Below are positions 50,458 to 59,032 of a DNA stretch of 64,000 nucleotides, piece by piece (position 1 is the first letter of the stretch; each line of letters begins with the position of its first letter). The stretch is from Pseudomonas graminis (GTDB taxonomy: Bacteria; Pseudomonadota; Gammaproteobacteria; Pseudomonadales; Pseudomonadaceae). Both the position numbers and the translations under genes were made by a program. Under the pieces are notes generated by a model. It worked only from the letters and a program-made list of their open reading frames with translations. It made no database searches and was not told the origin of the DNA. The stretch spans positions 3,189,001 to 3,253,000 of the forward strand of contig NZ_CP053746.1 of assembly GCF_013201545.1 (NCBI RefSeq). The letters are read 5' to 3'.

Positions 50458-51006
50458 TCGATTGCAGTCATCGTCGGCAGCTTGAGGAAAGACTCCATCA
50501 ACCGCAAAGTGGCCCGTGCACTGGCCGAACTGGCGCCGCCAAGCCTGAAGCTGAGCATCGTCGAAATCGGCGACCTGCCGTTGTACAACGAAGACATCGA
50601 CCTCGATTCGCCGCCTGCCGCGTACACCGCGTTCCGTGAAGCCTTGCAGGGCGCGGACGGCTTTCTGTTCGTCACCCCTGAATACAACCGCTCGGTACCG
50701 GGCGCGCTGAAGAACGCCATCGACGTCGGCTCGCGCCCTTATGGCAAAAGCGCGTGGGGCAAAGCAAAGCCGGCGGGGGTGGTCAGTGCGTCGCCTGGAG
50801 CGATCGGCGGTTTCGGCGCCAATCAGCATCTGCGCCAGTGCTTCGTGTTCCTCGACGTGCTGTGCATGCAGCAGCCGGAAGCGTATCTGGGCAACGCCGG
50901 CACCTTCTTTGACGAGCACGGCAAACTGAGCGAGAAAACCCGGCCGTTCCTGCAGAACATCATTGATGCGTTCGCCGGCCACGTTGAGCGCACGTTGAAA
51001 GCCTGA
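50443..51006 (+). CDS. NAD(P)H-dependent FMN reductase (ChrR-like)
   Basis: A 187-residue flavodoxin-like reductase. The FMN phosphate loop is VGSLRKDSINRK (about 11-22), and the family signature is TPEYNRSVPGALKNAIDVGS (about 78-97) followed by KPAGVVSASPGAIGG. Enzymes of this type reduce quinones, chromate or azo compounds. The ATG at 50443 follows AGAAGGTCCG. A terminator hairpin follows the gene. Confidence 0.9.
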   Translation: MSQVHSIAVIVGSLRKDSINRKVARALAELAPPSLKLSIVEIGDLPLYNEDIDLDSPPAAYTAFREALQGADGFLFVTPEYNRSVPGALKNAIDVGSRPYGKSAWGKAKPAGVVSASPGAIGGFGANQHLRQCFVFLDVLCMQQPEAYLGNAGTFFDEHGKLSEKTRPFLQNIIDAFAGHVERTLKA

Positions 51007-51029
51007 TTGGCTGGACTGTCTTCTGATCA

Positions 51030-51063
51030 AAAGGCCCGCACGCCACTCGACGTGTGGGCCTTT
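51030..51063 (+). terminator. Terminator after the FMN reductase
   Basis: AAAGGCCCGCACG/CGTGTGGGCCTTT stem (one G-T pair) with loop CCACTCGA, the 3' arm ending TTT. Confidence 0.75.
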
Positions 51064-51232
51064 CGCATTCATGGCCTGACGTCGCCGCGCCTTCGCCAGT
51101 CAATCCTGAATTTTCCTTCCCGTGTACAGCGTTATGTACCGCAGTCGCGGTGGATTTCTTCCCTACGCTCCCAGCCTTTCTGCCCACAGCCGGCCAACGC
51201 CAGCCGTGGGCGCTTGTGCTCAAGGAGCTGTC

Positions 51233-54200
51233 ATGTCCACCGTTACCACCACGTACTTCAACAGCGCGTCACTGCGACAGCGCTTTCTCGACGAACTCGA
51301 CCACGCTTTCGCTGCCGGCGTGCTCGGCTCATCCGAACAAACCTGGCTCAGACGCGCAGCAGGCGCGATGGCTGCCGATGATTCCGATCCGGTCAGGGTC
51401 GATCGGCTGTTGCTCAATGACGGCCCGCCCACGTCGCTTGAGCTCAGCGCTGCGCTGATGTTCAGCCACGGTCAGACCCCCGACCCACGGATTTTTCTGT
51501 TTACCCTGGCGTCCGGGGTCGAGGCCTTTGACGGTCGCCAGCAGTTGCTTGAAACGCTGCTTGGGCGTTTTGCAAACAACGACCCCTCCGCGGCGTTCGA
51601 GTACGAAAAAATCGACGAGGACATTTTTCAGGCGCAGATGCAGGCCATCGTTGAGTATCAGGCGCAGTCGGTGAGGCAGTTCACCGAACAACTGAAGTTG
51701 ACGCCGGACCTGGTCGGCGCTGTGACTTCCACTCTGGCCCTGCAACTGCGTCGGCTGTTGCCTGATCAGCTCATTGATCCGGCGAAGCACCTTATGCGCA
51801 TGGTGCAACCTGCTTTTAGCGCTGACGAAGAGTTGGTGCTGATGACTCAAACCCTGGCGCAAACGGCGTTTGAAGCGTTTTGCCATGCCGAGCAGACTGC
51901 GGGGGTGACACAGCAATTTCTGGATGCGCAGGGGCGGGTGGTGAGCGATCGCGATGCCCAACTATTCGCTCAGGCATTCGCCGACACGATTCCAGCGCTG
52001 CCCGACCGCTTCGCCGCGCTGCTGCGCGAGTACTGGAGCCAGCAACGCGCGACCGGTTCCTGCCGCGACATGGCTATTCAGGTCTACGCCACCAGCCTGT
52101 GCCATGAGCTGTACCGGTACGGCCACGAGGGCAACCTCACTCGGCAAGAGTACGAAAGGCTGAAGCCGTTGCTCATCTCGGCGCCGCTCTATATCTCGTC
52201 AGACGCTCAAGTGCGCTGCAGACGTCTTGTGCTGCACCTGGCTGACGGGACCGTTACAAAACTGGCCGGCACACTAATTTTCGATTTCAGTCCGGCCGAC
52301 CTGCCGCTGCTGTGGTTTACGCCGGAGCATGGCCTGCGCCGGTTCGCCACCCTGATGTCGCTGAGTTCATTCTGCTCAACCCCGGAAGGACGCGAGCTGC
52401 TGCGCCCGACGCTGGCGCTGGTGGACCAGCCATTGTTGCTGCGTGAAGGTCCCTTGACCCTTTCGCTGGATACGATCGGCGGGCCATTGCTTCGCGAACG
52501 GGTGGATTCCATCCTTGCGCTTCAACTGCGCAATCTGCAGTACGTCACAGGTTTGTCAGCTGAGTCCGTGAAGGTGTCGGCGATGTATGACGATGCGCTG
52601 GACGTGCGTTACCTGATCGATCCGCGTCAGGTCCATTTCACTGCCGGGCGCTGGCGGCACGATCAGCCCATGGACTTCGCCGCCGTCTGGTGCAGCAGCG
52701 CCGCGGACGATCTGGTTCAGGTGGCCCTTGCGCCGGAGCCTGAGAGCGCCCTCCTTGAACCCTCGCCCTCCGGGCCTTCCCAGCCACCCGTGCTCCAGCC
52801 GTCGCCCCCGTCCTGGCTGGAAAGAACTCAGGCATCCGATGCCAACGCGGCGCATCTGCGCCAGTTGGACAACGTTCTGGTCAGCTACGCCGAGCAGGCA
52901 CTGCAGAGCTATCTCTGCGCGGCCTCGGCACGTGGTCTGCGCGCGGGTGAGGTACGGGTGCGCTGGCTGGAATCGCTGCCAATTGCCGCCTCCGACGTCG
53001 AGCCGACCTCTGTCGCCATCAGTGAATCCTTACGCGCGACGTCAATGGATCTGGTGGCGTTGTTGCTTGAGCGCGTGAGTGGTCACCGACCTGATCCCCT
53101 CGTACACACGGCGCAGGTGCTGGTCACTTCCCAAGCGGCCGGGGCGCACCTTGATATCGAACTGATCAACTTCATGCTCAAGCGCATTGCCGAGGACTTC
53201 GTCGAACGCTACCTGGATCGGTTTGAGCAGTCACGCGTTGCCCTTGCGCGCCTGGGCGACAGGCAGCTGCAACCGGTTGCCATGGCACTGGTGCTCAGGG
53301 AAGACGCGTTGCGGCTGGACCTGGCGCTGAGGCAGCGAATGGAGTTGGTCACAAGCGATCCGGCGCGCATGGTCATGCAAGTGCTCAACGCGCCAGTCCG
53401 TGCGCAGAGGACAGAATCGGGCCCTTCGATGACTGACGTGTTTTCGCTCTCGCTGGCCTACGGACCTGAGGCCTGTGCCACCCTCAGTGATGCGATGGTG
53501 CTCTGGCAGCCGCTGCAGACCGGTGCAGGTTTGATGTTCTGGAGCAGCCTGCTGGGTTGGGAGCATTTCCCCTCCGCGCAGGCATTGGTCGACCAGATAG
53601 ACAGTCGACTGCGCAGTGTGCACAGCGAGCGTTGGTTGGGTCTGCTGGGGGAACGTGACCGGGCGCTGCTGCGCAACCAACTGCGCACACAACCGCAGGC
53701 GCAGCTTCGCGTTGATTACAGTCGTTGCGACGGCCATGCAATCGAGGCGTTACAGCAGAGCGTGTTTAACCGCCAGTTACAGAATCTCCAGGCACTGTGC
53801 GCCCGTGCCCGGCGTTGTCGGTTTGAAGCCGGGCTCTTTAGCGGCGTCGCCCGTGCCACCGAACTGGATACGCAACTGGTCGACATGCTTGACGCGCTCG
53901 CGGTCCGAATCGACAACACGCTGTTTGAAGAGCTGTTGCCGGACTGGTTCAAGACCGCATCGGTCAGCGACATTCGAGCCTATAACGCGATATGGCGTCG
54001 TTTCTTTGTTGCCAGCGAAGGGGGCGAGGACTTTCTCTTTGGCGTCCCGACGCTTACTGAATACGCGCGCACCAAACTCCTTGATCAGATGAACAGCGAT
54101 TTCGTCGGACGCAACCTGGACCCCGACCAGATTATCGTCACCCAGCGTCGCTACGTCGCCGCGCCACCCGGCGTTGGGCAAATCCCTTCAGCGATTCCCG

Positions 54201-56530
54201 CCGCCACACTTGAGCACAGCGAGTCACTGACTGATTACGCCATCAATCGCTTCGTTGATTTTCCGGAGGCGGCGTTGACTATCCACTCCACCGAATTTCC
54301 CGATGTCAGCCGCCTGATGACGCCGGATTATGTGCGCAGGACTGTCCGTCGGCTGGACGTCGGCGCAGGGTTCCGAACACTGCTGCGGCAGACGTTGAAT
54401 CCGGCGGATGCCAACTGGGAAAAGCGCAACACTCTCTTCGTCAACCAACTTCCACCGATGATGCAGGCCGTGGCGATGCAGCATAAGCTGCAAGGGAAGT
54501 TGAGTTTCCGAGCCTGCGAATTCATCTCGCAGGTGGTTGAAATGCCCGACGGTATTGCCCGCGAACCCTTCGACGGTGAGCGTACGATCATCAGTGCCTT
54601 GCGACTGGTCGCCGATGAAGGCATGACCCCCGACCCCGTCAAGGGCGTTTATCTGATCTGCGCCGAGGATCCTGACAGCGGCCCGGTGATTTTGCACGCC
54701 GTGTTCCACCCTGATCTGGTCTTCCGCGAATACGCCAGCCTGTCAGCCCTGCTGGCCGATCTGCGCACCGACACGACACTGCAACAACTGGTGCTCGAAC
54801 GACTGGACCCGGAGGTGCGCAAGCGATATGCGCATGGCGGGTTCGTCGAGCCTCATCTGCCTTTCTTCTACCAGGGGCCAGGGGATGTGCCCACTAACAC
54901 CCCGGGGCCGATCACGGTTTCGCTGGATGAAGAAAAAGGCAACTCGCTGCAGTTCATGTTCACCGACACCGTCAGCCTGCTGGTGGACATTGGCACGTCC
55001 GATACGGTCACGACCGAGGAGGCCGATCAGTCGTCCCGCAAATTCCTGGCTTCGCTGGGCTTGGAGCAGGCACTGAGCATCGTGCCCGGCAAGCTCGCCA
55101 CCATGGTTGCGTTCTGGCAGAGCCATACGCTGTTTCGTGCTTCGGCGGCGTCTGCGGCCGGGCGTCACTGGGGCGAGGCCATTTCCGAATTCTCTGCTGC
55201 GCTGGGCGTGATGGTGACGGCCAGAGAGCAGGCCGAAAAGGACGAGTTGATCGGCGGCGACCTGGTAACGGACGATGACTTGACGCCCTCGGACTTTTCC
55301 TGGGGTGGGGTCACACTCACCGCCGAGCAGCTAAAACGCCTGCAGGCGCTGGAAGCCCGGAACATCTCGCTCAAAAATCTGCGTCGCGATGAATTGCTGA
55401 GTCTGTTCATGGACCCGACCAACGGAAGGGCTTATGCAGCCGTCGCCGGACGGGTATATGAAGTGCGACGCGAGGCCAATAACGGCAGATGGATGATCAT
55501 TGGCGCGGACCGGACCTCCGGCCCGCTCATCAGGCTGGATGACAAGCAACGCTGGCAGCTGGACATTGAGTCCGGTCTCAAGGGCGGCGGCGGGGCAATG
55601 ACCAAGTTGCGTACACACGCTGCGGACGTCAGCGCCGATGACGTCTTGCTCATCGAAGCCACTGGCATGCCGGAGATACGCCAGTTCTTTCGCGAACGCG
55701 CGCAGCATATCGGCGAGGCTCACCTGCAGGCCAAACGCTACCTTGAAAACGCGTTGGATAACCTGAACGTGCATGAACCCGGCGCTCCGCTGCACCCGCG
55801 TGTCACGCAAATCATCGGTGACTTTTTTGGCGTCAGTCAGCCCGATCCCGAGCTATTGGTCGAGACCGAGCGCGCGATCAAGGCGCTGTTCGATGAGGTC
55901 ATGGATGCGTCGCTGTCGCCGTATTCATCACCGCGGTTTGTGGTGGGTACCAGTCGAGCAGGCCATTCAGGGACCATGGGCTTCGTCATCAAGCGGGACC
56001 CGAAAAAGCGCGTGTTTCTGACCGATCGCTATTTCGATGCACCGCCGTTCCCGCTCACATCCGAGGCGGCCGCCCAGGGCTTCGATTGCCCTGCCCATTA
56101 CCGTGCCGCCACGTTGATCCACGAACTCTCGCACCTGGTGCTCGATACTCACGACATCGCCTATCTGGAGACTACGGCGCCGTATCCCGACCTGCTACTA
56201 GAGAACAACGCCAACAACATCAAGCTGAAGGCGGACATCGAGCGCCTGCAAACCTATGGCTTGTCCCATCTGAGCACGCGCAATGAGCTGTTTCTGCATT
56301 TGAAGGAGGGCGAGTGGCGTGATTTTGATGAGGAGGAGGGCTTCGAGCATGATGCAATCCTGAAGCTTACTCGCAGCAAAACCATGGATGAAGCCCGTGA
56401 GGCGTTTCTCAGCGATGCACGCAAACGCAGTCGGATTCTCCTGGCCAATGCCGACTCGGTGACCCTGCTGATTTTGCGCCTGGGGCGTCGCAGCTTTGTC
56501 GTGCCAGCCTCTTCGCCGGGCGGCCGCTGA
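51233..56530 (+). CDS. Giant toxin-like protein (DUF6543 type) with aspzincin-like metalloprotease motif
   Basis: A 1765-residue single-gene unit. It resembles the large Pseudomonas proteins annotated as dermonecrotic-toxin/DUF6543 proteins. No signal peptide or clear membrane segment is visible, so it may be delivered by a secretion system or released. The C-terminal region has HELSH (1630-1634), an HExxH zinc site, followed by DTHDIAY (1638-1644), which fits the TxDxxY part of the aspzincin (M35) motif GTxDxxYG; the Gly is Asp here. ATG 51233 follows AAGGAG at a good distance; an in-frame ATG at 51122 is less supported. Middle regions have no motif I know. No immunity or chaperone gene is adjacent. 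Confidence 0.75.
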   Translation: MSTVTTTYFNSASLRQRFLDELDHAFAAGVLGSSEQTWLRRAAGAMAADDSDPVRVDRLLLNDGPPTSLELSAALMFSHGQTPDPRIFLFTLASGVEAFDGRQQLLETLLGRFANNDPSAAFEYEKIDEDIFQAQMQAIVEYQAQSVRQFTEQLKLTPDLVGAVTSTLALQLRRLLPDQLIDPAKHLMRMVQPAFSADEELVLMTQTLAQTAFEAFCHAEQTAGVTQQFLDAQGRVVSDRDAQLFAQAFADTIPALPDRFAALLREYWSQQRATGSCRDMAIQVYATSLCHELYRYGHEGNLTRQEYERLKPLLISAPLYISSDAQVRCRRLVLHLADGTVTKLAGTLIFDFSPADLPLLWFTPEHGLRRFATLMSLSSFCSTPEGRELLRPTLALVDQPLLLREGPLTLSLDTIGGPLLRERVDSILALQLRNLQYVTGLSAESVKVSAMYDDALDVRYLIDPRQVHFTAGRWRHDQPMDFAAVWCSSAADDLVQVALAPEPESALLEPSPSGPSQPPVLQPSPPSWLERTQASDANAAHLRQLDNVLVSYAEQALQSYLCAASARGLRAGEVRVRWLESLPIAASDVEPTSVAISESLRATSMDLVALLLERVSGHRPDPLVHTAQVLVTSQAAGAHLDIELINFMLKRIAEDFVERYLDRFEQSRVALARLGDRQLQPVAMALVLREDALRLDLALRQRMELVTSDPARMVMQVLNAPVRAQRTESGPSMTDVFSLSLAYGPEACATLSDAMVLWQPLQTGAGLMFWSSLLGWEHFPSAQALVDQIDSRLRSVHSERWLGLLGERDRALLRNQLRTQPQAQLRVDYSRCDGHAIEALQQSVFNRQLQNLQALCARARRCRFEAGLFSGVARATELDTQLVDMLDALAVRIDNTLFEELLPDWFKTASVSDIRAYNAIWRRFFVASEGGEDFLFGVPTLTEYARTKLLDQMNSDFVGRNLDPDQIIVTQRRYVAAPPGVGQIPSAIPAATLEHSESLTDYAINRFVDFPEAALTIHSTEFPDVSRLMTPDYVRRTVRRLDVGAGFRTLLRQTLNPADANWEKRNTLFVNQLPPMMQAVAMQHKLQGKLSFRACEFISQVVEMPDGIAREPFDGERTIISALRLVADEGMTPDPVKGVYLICAEDPDSGPVILHAVFHPDLVFREYASLSALLADLRTDTTLQQLVLERLDPEVRKRYAHGGFVEPHLPFFYQGPGDVPTNTPGPITVSLDEEKGNSLQFMFTDTVSLLVDIGTSDTVTTEEADQSSRKFLASLGLEQALSIVPGKLATMVAFWQSHTLFRASAASAAGRHWGEAISEFSAALGVMVTAREQAEKDELIGGDLVTDDDLTPSDFSWGGVTLTAEQLKRLQALEARNISLKNLRRDELLSLFMDPTNGRAYAAVAGRVYEVRREANNGRWMIIGADRTSGPLIRLDDKQRWQLDIESGLKGGGGAMTKLRTHAADVSADDVLLIEATGMPEIRQFFRERAQHIGEAHLQAKRYLENALDNLNVHEPGAPLHPRVTQIIGDFFGVSQPDPELLVETERAIKALFDEVMDASLSPYSSPRFVVGTSRAGHSGTMGFVIKRDPKKRVFLTDRYFDAPPFPLTSEAAAQGFDCPAHYRAATLIHELSHLVLDTHDIAYLETTAPYPDLLLENNANNIKLKADIERLQTYGLSHLSTRNELFLHLKEGEWRDFDEEEGFEHDAILKLTRSKTMDEAREAFLSDARKRSRILLANADSVTLLILRLGRRSFVVPASSPGGR

Positions 56531-56536
56531 GTGACA

Positions 56537-56564
56537 AACGCCGAGCGTTGAGGGGCTCGGCGTT
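56537..56564 (+). terminator. Hairpin after the giant gene
   Basis: AACGCCGAGC/GCTCGGCGTT stem, 8-nt loop. It lies between two convergent genes; a T tract is absent. Confidence 0.55.
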
Positions 56565-56611
56565 CGTTGGGTGGTGAGCAGGCGAGGGCGTGCCGGCGAA
56601 CCGGCTGACCC

Positions 56612-57763
56612 TTACAGCGCGTAGTGCCGCAGCTCGCGGGCGATCAGCAAACGCTGGATTTCGCTAGAGCCCTCGTAGATCTGAGTGATCCGCGCGTCCC
56701 GGTAGTATTTCTCCACCGGGTAATCTTCCAGATAGCCGTAGCCACCATGAATCTGCACGGCCTTGGAGCAGACCCACTCGGCCATTTCGGAGGCGAACAG
56801 CTTCGCCTGGGACGCTTCCGACAGGCAGGGTTTGCCCGCCGTTCTCAGGCGTGCAGCGTGCAGGACCAGCAACCGCGAGGCGTTGATGCGGGTGTGCATG
56901 TCGGCCAGCAGATTGGCGACGCTCTGGTGTTCGATGATCGGCTTGTCGAACTGCACCCGCTCGCGGGCGTACCCCAGCGCGGCGTCGAATGCGGCGCGAG
57001 CGATGCCCAGGGCCTGGGCGGCAATGCCGATGCGCCCGCCTTCCAGGTTCGAAAGGGCAATCGAAAGCCCCTTGCCCCGTTCACCCAACAGGTTCTCCGC
57101 CGGAATCCGGCAGTCGTTCAGGGTCACCGCGCAGGTGTCGGAGGCGCGGATACCCATTTTGTGTTCCATGCGGTCGACGCTGTAGCCGGGATTGTCGGTG
57201 GGCACCAGAAACGCCGACAAGCCGCGCTTGCCCAGCTCCGGGTCGGTGACGGCGAAGACGATCGCCAACTGCGCGCGCTTGCCATTGCTGACGAACTGCT
57301 TGGCGCCATTGAGCACCCATTCGCCGTCTTTCAGCTCCGCGCGGGTGCGCAGGTTGTGAGCTTCGGAGCCGGCCTGGGGTTCGGTCAGGCAGAAGCAACC
57401 GATGGCTTGGCCGCTGGCGAGTTTTTCAAGCCACTGTTGTTTCTGCGTGTCGCTGCCGTAGTTGAGCACTGGCCCGCATCCCACTGAGCTGTGCACGCTC
57501 ATCAGTGTGCCGGTGGCGCCGTCGGCGGCGGAGATCTCTTCTACCGCCAGCGCGTAGGCGACGTAGTCGATGTAGCTGCCGCCCCATGCGTCCGGAACGA
57601 TCATGCCAAGCAGGCCCAGTTCGCCCATCTTGGCCACCAGCCCGTCGTCGATCCAGCCGGCTTTTTCCCAGGCTTGAGCATGGGGCGCGATTTCGTTGCG
57701 CGCGAAGTCTCGCGCCATGTCGCGGATCATCACTTGTTCTTCGGTCAGTTCAAGATCTTGCAT
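56612..57763 (-). CDS. Acyl-CoA dehydrogenase (isobutyryl/short-branched type likely)
   Basis: A 383-residue FAD flavoenzyme. The two family signatures are [18 protein letters not shown] (about 123-140) and [20 protein letters not shown] (about 339-358); the catalytic Glu is probably in YEGSSEIQ near residue 367. It lies 3 nt after the 3-hydroxyisobutyryl-CoA hydrolase gene, so the pair probably works in valine catabolism, with this enzyme making methacrylyl-CoA from isobutyryl-CoA. The methylmalonate-semialdehyde genes mmsAB are not in the window. Confidence 0.88.
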   Translation of the reverse strand: MQDLELTEEQVMIRDMARDFARNEIAPHAQAWEKAGWIDDGLVAKMGELGLLGMIVPDAWGGSYIDYVAYALAVEEISAADGATGTLMSVHSSVGCGPVLNYGSDTQKQQWLEKLASGQAIGCFCLTEPQAGSEAHNLRTRAELKDGEWVLNGAKQFVSNGKRAQLAIVFAVTDPELGKRGLSAFLVPTDNPGYSVDRMEHKMGIRASDTCAVTLNDCRIPAENLLGERGKGLSIALSNLEGGRIGIAAQALGIARAAFDAALGYARERVQFDKPIIEHQSVANLLADMHTRINASRLLVLHAARLRTAGKPCLSEASQAKLFASEMAEWVCSKAVQIHGGYGYLEDYPVEKYYRDARITQIYEGSSEIQRLLIARELRHYAL

Positions 57764-57766
57764 AGG

Positions 57767-58864
57767 TCACCCCTCATGACCGCTGAAGAAGCTTGCCACG
57801 TGCTCGGCGTCCAGGGCCTGCACGCTGGAAGGGCTCCATTGCGGTTTCTTGTCTTTGTCGACGATCAAGGCACGAACGCCTTCGATCAGGTCACCGCGTT
57901 CAAACCACTGGCGGTCCAGGTGCAGCTCCAGGGCGAAACAGCGCTCCAGCGGCAAGTGCCGGCCGCGGCGCAGCAGCTCCAGGGTCACTGCCATGGCCAG
58001 CGGGGAGCGGGTTTGCATCAGGTGAGCGGTGTCGATGGCCCAGGCATGGGTGTCGAAGACACTCACTTCCAGCAGTTGCTCGATGATGCTCGGGACGTCT
58101 GGCAGGGCGAAGAAGTGATCGATGGCTGGCCGCAACCGGGCCAGCGGCGGGGCGGGCAGATGCTGCACGCCGAGTTTCGCCAGCGCGCCCTGCAAGTCCT
58201 TGAGCGGGGTCAGGCTCCACTTCAGGTTGTCCAGCTGCAGATCGAGGTCATCGAGGCGTTCGCCGTCGAGGTACCAGTTCGCCAGACCGCAATACAGCGC
58301 GTCGGCAGCCTGGATCTGCACACCGGTGACGCCCAGATAGATTCCCAGCTCGCCGGGGACCCGGGACAGAAAGTAGCTGCCGCCGACGTCAGGGAAATAA
58401 CCGATCGCCACTTCCGGCATCGCCAGACGGCTACGTTCAGTGACGACGCGCAGGTCTGCGCCTTGCGCCAGCCCCATGCCGCCGCCCAGCACGAAGCCGT
58501 CCATCAGGGCGACGACGGGTTTGCGGTAACGATGCAGCGTGAGGTCCAACGCGTATTCTTCGACCAAGAAGTCCAGGTGCTCGGTTCGACCGGCGTGGAA
58601 GCTGTCGTACAGCGAGCGGATGTCGCCGCCGGCGCAGAACGCCTTTTCGCCGACGCCGCGCAGGACCACGGCGTAGACGTCGTCATCCTTCGCCCAGGCG
58701 TCCAGCTGAAACTGCAGCTGCCGGACCATGTGCAGGTCGATGGCGTTGAGGCCCTGGGGGCGGTTGAGGGTGAGGTGACCAATGTGATTGCGAACGTCGG
58801 ACAGAACGCTCACGCAGGCTGATTGCTGGCCCGCGTATTCGGCAGGTAAGACCTGAGCCGTCAT
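57767..58864 (-). CDS. 3-hydroxyisobutyryl-CoA hydrolase (crotonase family)
   Basis: A 365-residue crotonase-fold enzyme, the length of HIBYL-CoA hydrolases and longer than a simple enoyl-CoA hydratase. Oxyanion-hole motifs are FCAGGDIRSLYD (about 76-87) and MDGFVLGGGMGLA (about 123-135), then the catalytic region PEVAIGYFPDVGGSYFLSR with Glu and Asp. The ATG at 58864 has GGGAGT 7 nt upstream; the upstream TTG extension is rejected. First gene of the pair with the acyl-CoA dehydrogenase. Confidence 0.88.
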   Translation of the reverse strand: MTAQVLPAEYAGQQSACVSVLSDVRNHIGHLTLNRPQGLNAIDLHMVRQLQFQLDAWAKDDDVYAVVLRGVGEKAFCAGGDIRSLYDSFHAGRTEHLDFLVEEYALDLTLHRYRKPVVALMDGFVLGGGMGLAQGADLRVVTERSRLAMPEVAIGYFPDVGGSYFLSRVPGELGIYLGVTGVQIQAADALYCGLANWYLDGERLDDLDLQLDNLKWSLTPLKDLQGALAKLGVQHLPAPPLARLRPAIDHFFALPDVPSIIEQLLEVSVFDTHAWAIDTAHLMQTRSPLAMAVTLELLRRGRHLPLERCFALELHLDRQWFERGDLIEGVRALIVDKDKKPQWSPSSVQALDAEHVASFFSGHEG

Positions 58865-59032
58865 CGCTGACTCCCTGTTGATTATTGTTGTGCTCAATCC
58901 CCGGCTGAACCGCCGGGATCCGTGAGGGTGCTAACGGATGCTACCAGCGCCATTTTGCAAATGACACTGGAGAATCCTGTGAGAATGTCTAAGCATCAAC
59001 CGACCGCAATCGTGGGAGAACAGTAATCTCCA

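Noticed and set aside
50203..51072. A 289-codon minus-strand gene opposite the FMN reductase
   Set aside because: The part beyond 50457 is antisense to a well-supported reductase; only the last 84 codons are kept as a candidate.
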